64,000 nucleotides of DNA. It comes from Erwinia tracheiphila. GTDB taxonomy: Bacteria > Pseudomonadota > Gammaproteobacteria > Enterobacterales > Enterobacteriaceae. Below the pieces are notes generated by a model that ran no database searches, had not been told where the DNA came from, and saw nothing but the letters and a program-made list of their open reading frames with translations. The position numbers were made by a program, and so were the translations under genes. The stretch spans positions 2,232,001 through 2,296,000 of the forward strand of contig NZ_CP089932.1 of NCBI RefSeq assembly GCF_021365465.1, given 5' to 3'. Shown piece by piece: positions 24,933 through 36,109 of the stretch (positions within the stretch are counted from its first letter, which is position 1; each line of letters opens with the position of its first letter).

Positions 24933-26468
24933 CTAGAGGGCTGAGGGACGGGGTGGGCAGCGGTCAAGTATTTCCGTGCTGCCGTCTTCATTCTGCTGCT
25001 CAAGATGCACATCAAAGCCCCAAAGTCGATGAACATGTTTTAGGACTTCTCGTCTGCTCTTATCCAGTGGTACGCGATTTTGCGGCACGTAGCGGAGTGT
25101 CAGTGAGCGATCGCCACGCAAATCCACACCATAAACCTGAATGTTTGGTTCCAGATTGCTGAGATTATATTGAGCAGAAAGCTGTTGCCGGACTGTCCTG
25201 TAGCCTGCTTCATCATGGATTGCGGCAATCTCCAGAAAATTATTGCGATCATCGTCCATAACCGTAAACAGACGGAAATCCCGCATGACCTTTGGTGACA
25301 GGAACTGGCTGATAAAGCTTTCATCTTTAAATTCACGCATCGCGAAATGCAGCGTCTCAAGCCAGTCACTTCCGGCAATATCTGGAAACCAATGGTGGTC
25401 TTCATCCGTTGGCGTCTGACAAATACGCTTGATATCCTGGAACATATCAAACCCCAGAGCATAGGGGTTGATGCCGTTGTACCACTTGCTGTTATAAGGA
25501 GGCTGGTACACCACATTGGTATGACTGTGCAAAAACTCCATCATAAAGCGCTCTGACACCTTTCCCTCGTCATAAAGGCGATTGAGGATGGTGTAATGCC
25601 AGAAGGTTGCCCAACCTTCATTCATCACCTGCGTCTGCTTTTGTGGATAAAAATACTGGCTGACCTTTCGCACAATGCGCAGGATCTCACGCTGCCATGA
25701 CTCCAGTAGTGGAGCATTTTTTTCCATAAAGTAAAGCAGGTTCTCCTGAGGCTCGGAAGGGTAACGCGCAGCTTTTGCCTGAGTTAGCTCAGGCTCCCGA
25801 CGTGGAAGGGTTCGCCACAGCATGTTGACCTGACTTTGCAGATATTCTTCCCGGGTTTTCTGGCGGGCCTTCTCTTCCTGTAACGAGATTTTCTGTGGTC
25901 GTTTATACCGATCAACCCCGTAGTTCATAAGCGCATGGCAGGAGTCCAGCAGCTTTTCTACTTCTTCAACGCCAAAACGCTCTTCACAGCTGCTGATATA
26001 GTTACGGGCGAATATCAGGTAATCGACGATTGAACTGGCGTCGGTCCAACTGCGAAACAGGTAGTTATTCTTGAAAAAAGAGTTATGGCCGTAACAGGCA
26101 TGTGCCATCACCAACGCCTGCATGGTTATCGTGTTTTCCTCCATCAGATAAGCAATACAGGGATTGGAATTAATGACAATTTCATAGGCAAGGCCCTGCT
26201 GCCCATGCTTATAACGCTGCTCGGTTTCAATGAATTTCTTACCGAATGACCAGTGTGCATAATTAATCGGCATGCCGACGCTGGAATAGGCGTCCATCAT
26301 TTGTTCAGAGGTGATCACTTCGATTTGATGGGGGTAGGTATTCAGCCGATAAAGCTTAGCCACCCGATCAATTTCGCTCAGATACGCATCAAGCAGTTCG
26401 AAAGTCCAGTCGGGTCCATCACTCAGGCATTTACCCGTGGTCATGGCATCATCAGAGATAGTTGTCAT
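24933..26468 (-). CDS. ycgB: SpoVR-family protein YcgB
   Basis: 511 residues (E. coli 510). The SpoVR domain spans almost the whole protein, with YKHGQQGLAYEIVINSNPCI, NEGWATFWHY and YNPYALGFD-like blocks (GINPYALGFDMFQDIKR). In many bacteria it is linked to the YeaG-YeaH kinase pair, which is also in this window. Function unknown; in E. coli it is RpoS-controlled. Convergent with fadR. Confidence 0.95.
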   Translation of the reverse strand: MTTISDDAMTTGKCLSDGPDWTFELLDAYLSEIDRVAKLYRLNTYPHQIEVITSEQMMDAYSSVGMPINYAHWSFGKKFIETEQRYKHGQQGLAYEIVINSNPCIAYLMEENTITMQALVMAHACYGHNSFFKNNYLFRSWTDASSIVDYLIFARNYISSCEERFGVEEVEKLLDSCHALMNYGVDRYKRPQKISLQEEKARQKTREEYLQSQVNMLWRTLPRREPELTQAKAARYPSEPQENLLYFMEKNAPLLESWQREILRIVRKVSQYFYPQKQTQVMNEGWATFWHYTILNRLYDEGKVSERFMMEFLHSHTNVVYQPPYNSKWYNGINPYALGFDMFQDIKRICQTPTDEDHHWFPDIAGSDWLETLHFAMREFKDESFISQFLSPKVMRDFRLFTVMDDDRNNFLEIAAIHDEAGYRTVRQQLSAQYNLSNLEPNIQVYGVDLRGDRSLTLRYVPQNRVPLDKSRREVLKHVHRLWGFDVHLEQQNEDGSTEILDRCPPRPSAL

Positions 26469-26970
26469 CGCACCCCCTTTTTTTTAAAACCGGTTTCGAC
26501 GTTACGTTACGCAGCGGCAAACATCCGTTTTCATTTTGACCCGCACGACAGGTCTGGAATAGAAAGCCAATCTTTCAATGATAGTTTACTCTGTCCGATT
26601 GCTCTGATGAATACAATGGAAATCTCTGACAGAAAATAGAGTAGCCAGTGGAAATACATTTTGAATGATTGTTAAATGCAAAAAATCGCCTTTCATTCAG
26701 AATAATATATTTTTTATAAGTTAACTATATGACTCTATTATAATTTTACTTAAAAAGAGAAAAATGCCTGCTTTCTAATAATATGATTCCTGATAACTGT
26801 ATTTGTTAGCACATTACTCTAAACTTAAAGGGTAATATTATTTTTATTCGCTTCTTCAGTAAAAAAAGTGAAGTATATTCACGCGATTGAGGTGGAGCTG
26901 TGCTGGTTATATCGTCTGCCTCATTGTCTGGTCAGTGGTTTTTTCTTCTTTTGATTGTTGCGGGGCAGAT
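26469..26970. other. Intergenic region between divergent ycgB and dadA
   Basis: About 500 bases, A+T-rich from 26650 to 26880, containing the promoters of two divergent genes. No gene is supported; the plus frame at 26253-26639 mostly overlaps ycgB in antisense. Confidence 0.5.
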
Positions 26971-28266
26971 ATGCGAGTTGTCATTCTGGGGAGTGGGGTG
27001 GTTGGCGTAGCCAGCGCCTGGTATCTGGCGAAAGCGGGACATGATGTCACGGTGATTGATCGTCAGCCCGGTGTTGCGATGGAAACCAGCGCAGGAAATG
27101 CCGGGCAAATCTCGCCGGGGTACGCCGCGCCCTGGGCAGCGCCGGGCGTACCGTTAAAGGCGATTAAATGGATGTTTCAGCGTCATGCGCCGCTGGCAAT
27201 CCGCCCGGATGGCAGCCTTTTCCAGCTGGAATGGATGTGGCAAATGCTTAAAAACTGCAATATGCAGCACTACCAACAAAACAAAAGTCGTATGGTGCGC
27301 ATCGCCGAATACAGTCGCGACTGCATCAAAGCATTACGTGATGAAACCGGCATCGCCTATGAAGGGCGTCAGCAGGGTACTCTGCAATTGTTTCGTACCG
27401 CGCAGCAATTTGAAAGTGCCGGCAAAGATATTGCCGTACTGAAAGATGCTGATGTCCCCTATCAGCTGCTTGAAGCCAGTCAGCTGGCTGATGCCGAACC
27501 CGCACTGGCTTGTGTACAGCATAAGCTTACGGGCGGACTGCGTTTTCCAAATGATGAAACCGGTGACTGTCATCTGTTTACCCTGCGTCTGGCTGAAATG
27601 GCAGTCGCGGAAGGTGTTAATTTTAAATTTAATATGCCGGTGAATGCATTGCTGCGTGAGGATAACAAGATTGTTGGTGTGATGTGTGGTGGGGCCACGG
27701 TCACTGCAGACGCCTATGTTGTTGCTGCGGGGGTGTTTTCAACGAGTCTGCTGCAGGATATCGTCGCTGTCCCGGTCTACCCCCTGAAGGGTTACTCATT
27801 GACTATTCCAATAAAGAACAGAACGATAGCCCCACTTTCCACCGTGCTCGATGAAACGTACAAGGTGGCAATTACACGCTTTGATGATCGTATTCGTGTG
27901 GGGGGTATGGCAGAGATTGTGGGTTATGACACCGCACTGTGTGAGGCGCGTCGTAAAACATTGGAAATGGTGGTTGGCGATCTCTTTCCGCATGCGGGAG
28001 CGATTGAACAGGCCAACTTCTGGACCGGTTTACGTCCAATGACGCCGGATGGTGCGCCCATTGTAGGGAGAACGCCGTTAAAAAATCTTTATCTTAATAC
28101 GGGACATGGAACGCTGGGATGGACGATGACCTGCGGTTCAGGGCAGCTTATCTCTGATATTATCTCGGGGCGAAATACGGCCATTGACGCAGACGATCTT
28201 TCGGTGATGCGTTATTTACCAGGTTTTGAATTGGGTGTTGATCAGTCGTTTTCTTTGGCCCGTTAG
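26971..28266 (+). CDS. dadA: D-amino acid dehydrogenase small subunit
   Basis: 432 residues from the ATG of [17 protein letters not shown], exactly the E. coli length; the open frame extends 28 codons upstream without homology. The FAD-binding GxGxxG (GSGVVG) is at residues 7-12. [20 protein letters not shown] and the C-terminal [15 protein letters not shown] are family blocks. It oxidises D-alanine to pyruvate at the inner membrane, using the product of DadX, encoded 27 bases downstream. Confidence 0.97.
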   Translation: MRVVILGSGVVGVASAWYLAKAGHDVTVIDRQPGVAMETSAGNAGQISPGYAAPWAAPGVPLKAIKWMFQRHAPLAIRPDGSLFQLEWMWQMLKNCNMQHYQQNKSRMVRIAEYSRDCIKALRDETGIAYEGRQQGTLQLFRTAQQFESAGKDIAVLKDADVPYQLLEASQLADAEPALACVQHKLTGGLRFPNDETGDCHLFTLRLAEMAVAEGVNFKFNMPVNALLREDNKIVGVMCGGATVTADAYVVAAGVFSTSLLQDIVAVPVYPLKGYSLTIPIKNRTIAPLSTVLDETYKVAITRFDDRIRVGGMAEIVGYDTALCEARRKTLEMVVGDLFPHAGAIEQANFWTGLRPMTPDGAPIVGRTPLKNLYLNTGHGTLGWTMTCGSGQLISDIISGRNTAIDADDLSVMRYLPGFELGVDQSFSLAR

Positions 28267-28293
28267 TTTTGGTTTTAATCACCAGGAGAAGTT

Positions 28294-29364
28294 ATGTCTC
28301 GTCCAATTGTTGCGACCATTGATACTCGTGCGTTGCGACACAATCTGGCTGTCGTTCGCCAGACTGCCTGCCATTCCCGTGTCTGGTCTGTGGTTAAGGC
28401 CAATGCTTATGGCCACGGTATTGAGCGGGTATGGCACAGTCTGGCCAATACAGACGGATTTGCTTTATTGAACATTGAAGAAGCCATTTTGCTTCGTGAG
28501 TGTGGCTGGGAAAACCCCATTTTACTGCTGGAGGGTTTTTTTCATGCCGATGAACTGCCCGTTCTCGACCAGTATCGGCTGACAACCAGCGTGCACAGCG
28601 AGTGGCAGATCGACGCGCTGGCAAAGGTGAAGCTCTCTGCGCCGCTGAATATTTATCTCAAAATGAACAGCGGCATGAATCGCCTTGGTTTTCAACCAGA
28701 AAAGGTTCACACGGCCTGGCAACGTCTACGTGCGTTGCAAAATGTAGGTGAAATAACGCTGATGGCGCATTTTGCCGAAGCGGATAAGCTGACCGGTGTT
28801 TCGCAGCCTATGCAGCGCATCAAATTGGCCGCAGAGGGGCTGGCGTGTTCACGATCTTTCGCCAATTCTGCAGCAACACTATGGCACCCTGAGACACATG
28901 GTGACTGGGTTCGTCCCGGCATTATCCTTTATGGTGCATCCCCCAGCGGATGCTGGCAGGATATTTCCAAAATCGGGGTGCGCCCCGTCATGACGCTGCA
29001 AAGTGAGATCATCGCTGTGCAACAACTTAAAGCAGGTGATGCAGTCGGCTATGGCAGCCACTATCGTGCGGATATGGAGCAGCGCATCGGTGTTGTTGCC
29101 TGTGGTTATGCGGATGGATATCCTCGCCATGCTTCCACCGGTACACCCGTGTGGGTAGACGGAGTAAAAACCCGTACCGTGGGAGCAATCTCAATGGATA
29201 TGATTACGGTAGACCTCACGCCCTGTAGTCAGGTTCAAATTGGTAGCCGGGTTGAACTGTGGGGAAATAACATCAAAATTGATGATGTTGCTCAGGCTGC
29301 CGGTACTGTGGGTTATGAGCTAATGTGCGCACTGGCACCACGCGTCTCGGTTCAGATTTGCTAA
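28294..29364 (+). CDS. dadX: Catabolic alanine racemase
   Basis: 356 residues, the E. coli length. The PLP lysine is in [13 protein letters not shown] (about residue 35) and the second catalytic base Tyr in [11 protein letters not shown]. It converts L- to D-alanine for DadA, forming the dadAX catabolic operon. AGGAG precedes the ATG. An IS200-type element follows. Confidence 0.97.
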   Translation: MSRPIVATIDTRALRHNLAVVRQTACHSRVWSVVKANAYGHGIERVWHSLANTDGFALLNIEEAILLRECGWENPILLLEGFFHADELPVLDQYRLTTSVHSEWQIDALAKVKLSAPLNIYLKMNSGMNRLGFQPEKVHTAWQRLRALQNVGEITLMAHFAEADKLTGVSQPMQRIKLAAEGLACSRSFANSAATLWHPETHGDWVRPGIILYGASPSGCWQDISKIGVRPVMTLQSEIIAVQQLKAGDAVGYGSHYRADMEQRIGVVACGYADGYPRHASTGTPVWVDGVKTRTVGAISMDMITVDLTPCSQVQIGSRVELWGNNIKIDDVAQAAGTVGYELMCALAPRVSVQIC

Positions 29365-29394
29365 ACCTTAAGCGCGGTCAAAGTACCGTGTACT

Positions 29395-30024
29395 TTTATT
29401 ATCAACACTAAACCACCTCCTGTGAAGGTGGTGATCGTTCATGTGGGGCTTTGCCGGTAGAATGCCCATGCTAAATACTGCCCCGGTTTGTTACCAGCAA
29501 ATCAAGGAGTAAATAGCATGAGCAGATATGAATCCGCTTCCCACGTATCCTATCGCTGTCAGTATCATCTTGTATGGACACCGAAGTACAGATACAAAAT
29601 CCTCAAAGGTAATCTCGGTAAAGAGGTTTACCGCAGCATCTACATTTACAGCAATATGAAAAAATGCACAGTAGTTGAGCTAAATGTGCAGATAGATCAT
29701 ATACATCTGGTGGTGAGGACGCAGCCGGGCTTGGGTGTTTCTGAGTTGATGGAATTTGTGAAAGGGCGAACGGCCATCAGGCTGTTCGAGAAGTTTCCTT
29801 ATCTCAGGAAGCACAAGCTTTGGTGTGACCACTTTTGGCAAAGAGGGTATTTTGTGGATTCGGTGGGTGCAAAAGAAGAAGTAATTCGAAGGTATGTGCG
29901 GTACCAGGACAAAGTTGCCAAAGAGGAAGAAGAAAGGCACATACAGCTCGGACTGGAAAGGTGGTGTTAAGCCCCCTTTTAGGGGGCGGTGTCAAAGCCA
30001 CCTGCTATGCAGGTGGCTTTTTAC
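29395..30024 (+). mobile_element. IS200/IS605-family element (intact)
   Basis: No inverted repeats, as usual for the family. Instead, subterminal hairpins mark the ends: CCACCTCCTGTGAAGGTGG near the left (29413-29431), GCCCCC-TTTTA-GGGGGC (29971-29987) and AAAGCCACCTG-CTATG-CAGGTGGCTTT (about 29994-30020) at the right. A single transposase ORF lies between. The element ends inside the 3' end of the MFS gene on the other strand. Confidence 0.85.
29518..29970 (+). CDS. tnpA: IS200-family transposase TnpA
   Basis: 150 residues from the ATG of MSRYESASHVSYRCQ, preceded by AAGGAG. HUH motif is HIHLVV and the catalytic tyrosine is in RGYFVDSVG. The family start pattern YHLVWTPKYRYKIL is present. 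As a Y1 single-strand transposase it excises and inserts single-stranded DNA at subterminal hairpins. No stop or frameshift seen. Confidence 0.93.
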   Translation: MSRYESASHVSYRCQYHLVWTPKYRYKILKGNLGKEVYRSIYIYSNMKKCTVVELNVQIDHIHLVVRTQPGLGVSELMEFVKGRTAIRLFEKFPYLRKHKLWCDHFWQRGYFVDSVGAKEEVIRRYVRYQDKVAKEEEERHIQLGLERWC

Positions 30025-31180
30025 TGTACATCCAGGCCAGGCCGCTAAGGATTGTCCCCATTATCATCATCAGCGAGAGTGCGGTTTTTTCTGCGAGGGG
30101 CAGCGCCATTAGCAGCAGGCCTGCCGACGAGCCTCCTGCCATTTGAATAAAACCAGCTAACGCAGAGGCCACGCCAGCCTGCTGCTGGTAAGGCTCCAGC
30201 GCATAGCTGCTAGCAGGACCCACGGTGAACGCCAGTCCGGCGAGCGAGATGGCCACCGGAAATATATACAGCGTCCAGTGATCCTGCCAGTCGCCCGGTA
30301 GCAGCCATACCCCTCCCATCAACGTCAGTGCGCCCAACGCCATCGCCAGACTGCCGGCTGCCAGGCAAAATGGACGGCCCAGCTTGCGGATTATTTTATT
30401 TACCGCCACGCTGACCAGCATGATCCAAAAGCCGTTTGCGCCAACAGCAATGGAAAACTGTAGTGCATTAAGTTTGCCTTCCGTCATTAGCACTTGGGGA
30501 GCCAGTGAAACATAAGTCAGCACCATCCCCATAGCGCCAGCATTTGCAAAGGCAAAAGCAAGAAAGCGGGATTGGCGCAGGATTGCGTAATATTGCCTGA
30601 AAGGAATACCTTTTACGGCAAGGGTGTCTGCAGACCGGGTCTCCGGCAAAAAGGCGATGACTAGCACACCAATGAGTCCGCCGTAGCCTGCCAGGAACCA
30701 GAATGGTGCACGCCAGCCAAAGTCATCCGCCAAAAAACCGCCCAACATTGGCGCCAGTGCTGGAACAATATTCAATGCACCATTAAGAAAACCGTAGGCT
30801 TTTGCTGCCTCATCGCCATCCAGTCGGTCACGAACCCCGCTGAACGCCACGACGGCAGTACAGCAAACTGCCGCCCCTTGGATGAGGCGTGCCAGTAAAA
30901 ATTGCGGCCAGTCAGCGGCACTGGCAGCGAGAATGCTGCCCAGCAGATAAAGCACAAGGCCCGCCAGAGCAACAGGTTTTCGCCCCAACTTATCCACCAG
31001 CGGCCCTGCTAACAGTTGTCCCAGTCCAATCACCAGCAGAAACAGTGGAATGGTGGTCTGAATTTTATTGACCGGAGTATTAAGCCCTAAGGCAATTTCA
31101 GGCAAGGTGGGAAGATAGAGATCGACACCTAATGGTGCAAGCAGCACAAGACCGAGAAGGAGCAGGGTAAACTTTTGCAT
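30005..31180 (-). CDS. Bcr/CflA (MdtL/CmlA-like) family drug efflux transporter
   Basis: 391 residues, about 12 hydrophobic spans. The N-terminal MFS signature is GPLVDKLGRKPVALAG, and VVAFSGVRDRLDGDEAAKAY with ALAPMLGGFLADDFGWR resembles MdtL and chloramphenicol exporters. It probably exports drugs by proton antiport. The last codons (SKKPPA, stop at 30005) lie in the right-end hairpin of the adjacent IS200 element, so the native C-terminus may have been replaced. It is absent between dadX and cvrA in E. coli. Substrate unknown. Confidence 0.85.
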   Translation of the reverse strand: MQKFTLLLLGLVLLAPLGVDLYLPTLPEIALGLNTPVNKIQTTIPLFLLVIGLGQLLAGPLVDKLGRKPVALAGLVLYLLGSILAASAADWPQFLLARLIQGAAVCCTAVVAFSGVRDRLDGDEAAKAYGFLNGALNIVPALAPMLGGFLADDFGWRAPFWFLAGYGGLIGVLVIAFLPETRSADTLAVKGIPFRQYYAILRQSRFLAFAFANAGAMGMVLTYVSLAPQVLMTEGKLNALQFSIAVGANGFWIMLVSVAVNKIIRKLGRPFCLAAGSLAMALGALTLMGGVWLLPGDWQDHWTLYIFPVAISLAGLAFTVGPASSYALEPYQQQAGVASALAGFIQMAGGSSAGLLLMALPLAEKTALSLMMIMGTILSGLAWMYSKKPPA

Positions 31181-31308
31181 CGAATGGGGTCGCGTCCTTT
31201 AAAAAGCAAGCAGGGCAGGATAATGATTATTGGGGGAAAAGAAAAGAAGATTGTGGTACTGAACCCGCAAGCCCGATCGCCTGGCGACAGAACTTGCGTA
31301 ATTTGCTG

Positions 31309-31541
31309 TCAATAAGCGCCGTCGCGACGTAGAACGACACAGGCTGTTTTAAACAGGATGGCGATATCAGCCCAAAGCGCCCGGTTTTTTACATACCATG
31401 AATCGAAATACATGCGGGTATCATAGTCAATATCATTGCATCCACTCATCTGCCAAAGCCCTGACATTCCCGGTTTAGCCATCAGATAATAGTCGACGTC
31501 ACCTGCATAGCGCTCCCGTTCACGTACAGGAAATTGAAACT
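31309..31541 (-). pseudogene. C-terminal stub of WbaP/AmsG-type undecaprenyl-phosphate sugar transferase
   Basis: The minus strand from 31541 reads PVRERERYAGDVDYYLMAKP, then GMSGLWQMSGCNDIDYDTRM, then YVKNRALWADIAILFKT and ends VVLRRDGAY with a stop at 31309. This is the C-terminus of initiating galactosyl-phosphate transferases (WbaP, WcaJ, amylovoran AmsG). About 400 N-terminal residues are missing; the break at 31541 abuts the IS91-like element. Not functional. Confidence 0.85.
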
Positions 31542-31559
31542 ATTTCTGCGCGTTATAAG

Positions 31560-32940
31560 GCGGCTGAAATTTAATCACTATCCGATTAGTATGCTGCAGG
31601 GGCAGCCTGCGCTACGCAGGCTGGTGATGATTTGTGCGTTTTCAGGTTCTTTTGTGTGCTTTCTGCGAGCGAAATGCGGATCTTCGCTGTGTCAGGCCGC
31701 GATGTACCTCATCAGGCTGATTTCCCGGGCGCGGATTTTAAGCCCCTGCACACTCAGGCCAGTCACTGCCAGACGGTACACCATCTGTCCACCGCACAGC
31801 ACGCATTCTCACGGGGCACGCCGCAGGAACTGCTGACCCATCTGCGCATACCATACCTTCGACACCGGCTCCGTTTTTTCCATCCCCGGCGCACTGTAGA
31901 CCACCGGCAGCTTCTCTCCGCACACCCGGCTGGACAGAAAACCAACATAACGCACCATCCGGAAGAACTTCTCCGGGATATGCTGTTTCAGCTGCGCCAG
32001 ACTCTCACGCTGAGTCAGCGTTTCCGTCGCCTGCTCACCGGTATTGTGGTCGTGGTAGCGGAAGTTCAGCGTCGCGCCCCCGGCGTAGTGCGCCAGCCGT
32101 GAGGCCGCTATCGGCGGCTTTTTCAGGTAACGGCCCGGGTATTTCACGGTGTTTTTGCCCCCTGCAGTCTTTTTTGACATGCACATATGCCAGTAATCGC
32201 CGCCAGCAGTCAGTATGAGGCCGCGCCACTGTACTTCGGTGGTGATATGTGACAGGGACGGCGGCAGGTCCACGCCACCAGACCAGACGCTCAGGAGTAA
32301 CTGGCGGATATTCCACATCCAGTGGGCGCGCATGGCATCCTTACGGAAACTGATTTTTTCCACTTCCCGTGCGCATCGATACCGCCGCAGGTGACGGAGA
32401 CGTGGATATGAGGGTGCCAGTTGAGTCGCTGGCCGTAAGTATGAATGGCCCAGAAAATACCGCTATCGAGTCCACGCCTGCTGGCGGCATAGAGCAGGTT
32501 ATCGACGGCCAGGCGGCAGAGGTCGTTAAGCAGCCATCGGTTGACTTCAAAGAGTGGCCAGAGCGAAGCGGGGAGGGTGAAGACCGGGTGTATCCAGTTG
32601 CATTCCGGCAGGCTGGTTAAGCCGGGCGGCAATCCACAGGTCGGTGGCTTTTTTACCACAGGACGGTCAGGCCCGGCTGTGGCAGGCGTTGTTGATATAC
32701 CTGACGTGGGAATACTGCGCGTTGTCGCAGGCATACTCTTTCACACCGCTGATGCGGGTGCCGCAGGCGAGCATTTTGGTGACGGCTTCGACTTCGATAT
32801 CGCACAGACCACAGCGTCGAGGAAAGACGTCCAGCACGGGCTAGCCGTGAACAGTTTTTTGAGTGGGTGGGGGCTGAAACCGGAAAGCACGTGGCAGATT
32901 CAAAAACCTGACTTGGTTAATACGGGTAATTCCTAAAATT
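31560..32940 (-). mobile_element. Decayed IS91-family element
   Basis: The interval is filled by a broken Y2-type transposase and short flanks. Ends were not found. It lies against the sugar transferase stub; IS91 elements move by rolling circle and can carry or cut adjacent DNA, which could explain the stub. Confidence 0.65.
31680..32860 (-). pseudogene. IS91-family transposase remnant
   Basis: Pieces in order: CDIEVEAVTKMLACGTRISG and NNACHSRA followed by TGA where a Trp is usual (CHSRWCPSC), then CNWIHPVFTLPASLWPLFEV and the HUH motif NWHPHIHVSVTCGG in another frame. A further shift leads to VKYPGRYLKKPPIAASRL and YAGGATLNFRYHDHNTGE, then a TGA before ECVLCGGQMVYRLAVTGL. At least two stops and two frameshifts. 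Zinc-binding cysteines at the N-terminus and the YxxKY-like region identify the family. Not functional. Confidence 0.8.
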
Positions 32941-33045
32941 ATCAATATGCTTATATCAGGAAAATAATAAAACTTACGGGTAAATAGGTATAAAAATAAC
33001 GATATTTTCATTTTATAAAATGAAGAAATATTTTCTGCCCAATAA

Positions 33046-33234
33046 TCAGGGAGTCACCGGCAAGCGTATCCGGGTATAAAGTCGGGCAGGTTTCTTAGCC
33101 AGCCAGTGTTGATGCTGCCAGATGAACTCTTTAACAAGGTCGACCATCTGAGCGCCATTCCGGGCGGGAAAAATGATTGCGTTGTCCCAACCATCTTGCT
33201 GCCAGTCAGCAGACTTTTGTAAGGAATACGGCAC
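33046..33234 (-). CDS. Possible small hypothetical protein (62 aa)
   Basis: Starts at GTG 33234 (PYSLQKSADWQQDGWD) with AAGGGA about 8 bases before. The product is rich in Trp and Gln (EFIWQHQHWLAKKPARLY). No family is recognised. It is isolated between the IS91 remnant and cvrA, about 140 bases after cvrA's stop region, with A+T-rich DNA beyond; it could also be a gene fragment. Confidence 0.35.
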   Translation of the reverse strand: MPYSLQKSADWQQDGWDNAIIFPARNGAQMVDLVKEFIWQHQHWLAKKPARLYTRIRLPVTP

Positions 33235-33374
33235 ATTTTTTCCCTTCCGTTCCGCATTGATAATCTTATAGAGGCTAACCCTGATGATATGAATCAGGGT
33301 ATCTTCCTGTCTGAAAAGAAGAAACCTTAAGCCCAGTTGTTATTTTGCAGAGATTGAATCTATCATTACCAAGA

Positions 33375-35099
33375 TTATTCTTTATTATCAGCGACCCGCA
33401 AACCAATCTTCATAATCTGATTCCCTTCTTTTTCGGCGATCGTCCAAATCATATTTTGCCATTCGACCTGATCACCTACCACGGGTGTACCTCCAATCAT
33501 GCCTGCAATATGATGACCAAGTGTTTGTTGAACATTCATATTCTCTGCAATCTCAATGCCGTAAATTTCCGAAATAGCGAGAAGGCGTGTATCGGCCTGT
33601 AAAATAAAGTCGCCAAAAAATCGCTGGTCCAGCGCCACAGGTGGAGATTCACTAAACAGCTTACCTAATTCGGGAAGATCTCTTTCACGGCCGATAACGC
33701 AAAGCACATCGCCCTCTCTCAGGCGGGTGTTGCCAGTGGGATGTAATAGCTGGTTATTGCGAAATAACGCGGCAATGCGCGTTTCTCTTGGCATATGCAG
33801 GTCGCGCAGGACTGCGCCGACACACCATTTGTCAGCCCCCAACTGATAAACAAACTGCTCCCAGGGGTTTTCGGGATGTATATCTAGGCCAACCCGTGAA
33901 ATCGGCGAAGCGGTAGGTGGAATAATGACCCGCGCTTTTCGTGCTGCCAGACCCAGCGATGTTCCCTGTATCATCAGAGAAACCAGAACTACAAAGAAGG
34001 CGATATTAAAGAAAAGCGTTGCATGAGGTAGCCCTGCCATCATAGGAAACACGGCGAGAATAATTGGTACCGCACCGCGCAGGCCAACCCAACTTATAAA
34101 TAATCGCTCTCGCAGATTGAAGCCACGGAAGGGCAGCAGACCAGCCAAAACAGATAGCGGGCGGGCAACCAGAATCAACCAGACAGAAAGCAGCATGGCA
34201 GGCAGGGCGATATTCCAGAGATCGGTGGGCGTAACAAGCAGGCCAAGTACCAGGAACATGCCAATCTGACTGAGCCATGCCATGCCGTCAAAGGTTTGCA
34301 AGATGCCATATCGATTACGGATTGGGCGGTTACCCAGCACAAAACCGCACAGATAAACGGCTAAAATGCCGCTGCCTTCCAGCACGGTGGTCAGTGCAAA
34401 AACTAAAATCCCCCCGCTTACTGCCAGCAGAGGGTAAAGCCCGGCTGGAAGTGATACGCGGTTGATCAGTTGCAGCAATGCCCAGCCGCCTCCGATACCC
34501 AGCACAATACCCAAACCAAATTGCTGAACAAGGTGCACCACAAACATCCAGCTTAATCCGGTTTGCCCCTGCTGAATCATATCGATAAGGGTGATAGTGA
34601 GAAACACTGCCATGGGATCGTTGCTGCCCGATTCAATCTCCAGCGTTGCGCTGACGCGTTCGTTCAGGCCTTTTCCTCCCAGAAGGGAAAAAACCGCGGC
34701 GGCATCGGTAGAACCAATGATTGCACCAATCAGAAACCCATTCATTATATTCAGATTGAATAGCCATGCCGCTGCCATGCCGGTCAGACCTGCCGTGATT
34801 AACACACCGACCGTTGCCAGCGACAGCGCTGGTCCCAGCGCCACTTTGAATGAGCTGGCCTGCGTCCGCATTCCGCCGTCCAGTAAAATCACGGCAAGCG
34901 CAAGGTTGCTGACCAGATAAGCAGCAGGGTAATTATCGAATGCGATGCCACCAATGCCGTCAATGCCCGCCAACATCCCAAGTGCCAGAAAAATGACCAG
35001 AATGGGGATACCCAGTTTCGACGAAAAGGAACTTAGCAGAATACTCGCTGAAACCAGCACGGCACCGATGATAAACAGACTGTAGATTGCGCTGGCGTC
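33375..35099 (-). CDS. cvrA: CPA1-family K+(Na+)/H+ antiporter CvrA (NhaP2)
   Basis: 574 residues from TTG at 35099, which gives (M)[15 protein letters not shown] like E. coli CvrA (MDATTIISLFILGS) and follows AGGAGA. An ATG 14 codons upstream lacks homology. The membrane domain has about 12 spans with the ion-site [16 protein letters not shown] and [11 protein letters not shown]. The C-terminal TrkA-C/CorC-like cytoplasmic region includes [20 protein letters not shown]. It follows dadX in E. coli; here 4 kb of accessory DNA separates them. Confidence 0.93.
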   Translation of the reverse strand, partial: DASAIYSLFIIGAVLVSASILLSSFSSKLGIPILVIFLALGMLAGIDGIGGIAFDNYPAAYLVSNLALAVILLDGGMRTQASSFKVALGPALSLATVGVLITAGLTGMAAAWLFNLNIMNGFLIGAIIGSTDAAAVFSLLGGKGLNERVSATLEIESGSNDPMAVFLTITLIDMIQQGQTGLSWMFVVHLVQQFGLGIVLGIGGGWALLQLINRVSLPAGLYPLLAVSGGILVFALTTVLEGSGILAVYLCGFVLGNRPIRNRYGILQTFDGMAWLSQIGMFLVLGLLVTPTDLWNIALPAMLLSVWLILVARPLSVLAGLLPFRGFNLRERLFISWVGLRGAVPIILAVFPMMAGLPHATLFFNIAFFVVLVSLMIQGTSLGLAARKARVIIPPTASPISRVGLDIHPENPWEQFVYQLGADKWCVGAVLRDLHMPRETRIAALFRNNQLLHPTGNTRLREGDVLCVIGRERDLPELGKLFSESPPVALDQRFFGDFILQADTRLLAISEIYGIEIAENMNVQQTLGHHIAGMIGGTPVVGDQVEWQNMIWTIAEKEGNQIMKIGLRVADNKE

Positions 35100-35420
35100 C
35101 AATGGGGCAGTCTCCTGTTTGCGGCAAAAATGACACTTCAACAGTGTGTTGTAAAAGTGTCCTAAATGTCAAAGTTAATGCGATCATATTACGAGTTTAT
35201 TGTTTGTGAGTTATTCGCAAAATTTTCGAAGGCAAGTTAATGATAATACGTATGTTATGTCCGGTGATTAACCAAAAAACGATAAAAAACAGGGTTACTC
35301 AGGGTATTGAAAGGAATGTTGAATAAGGTAAACCTGAAGTGGAGGTCGCAGTGGGTTCAATATTGCGGTCGTCTGAGACGTGCGAGCCATGAGCACCGTT
35401 TTAAAATGCGGTGAGTGTTG
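35100..35420. other. Upstream region of cvrA
   Basis: About 320 bases holding the cvrA promoter region. No gene or RNA is supported. In E. coli ldcA and emtA would follow cvrA on its other side; neither is seen in this window. Confidence 0.4.
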
Positions 35421-36109
35421 GTAAAAAACCACCTGCATAGCAGGTGGCATTGATTTCGCCCCACAGGGGCGCACTAAGTCGAGACTGTAATTAAAATTGT
35501 GTAATTGCCTGTTTTTGATATGTTCACTCCAACAATGGAGACAGGCAAATTATGGACGAGAAGAAACTTAAGGCCCTTGCTGCTGAACTGGCCAAAGGCC
35601 TCAAAACTGAGGCCGGCCTTAATCAGTTTTTCCGCATGCTCACGAAGCTGACCGTTGAAACGGCACTCAATGCAGAACTGACTGACCACCTCGGGCATGA
35701 GAAAAATGCCCCTAAAACCGGCACCAATACCCGCAACGGCTACTCTTCGAAAACGCTGCTGTGCGACGGCGGTGAAATCGGGCTAAACACGCCGCGCGAC
35801 CGGGAAAATACCTTTGAACCTCAGCTGATTAAGAAGAATCAGACGCGTATCACGCAGATGGACAGCCAGATTTTATCCTTGTATGCCAAAGGCATGACCA
35901 CGCGGGAAATCGTCGATACGTTCAAAGAGATGTACGATGCTGATGTCTCACCCACCCTGATATCTAAAGTCACCGATGCCGTTAAAGAGCAGGTCGCCGA
36001 ATGGCAGAATCGCCAGCTGGATGCGCTCTATACAATTGTTTATCTGGACTGTATTGTTGTTAAGGTTCGTCAGAATGGCGGCGTGATTAACAAAGCGGTG
36101 TTCCTGGCA

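Noticed and set aside
32541..32936. 131-codon plus-strand frame in the IS91 region
   Set aside because: Antisense to the IS91 transposase remnant.
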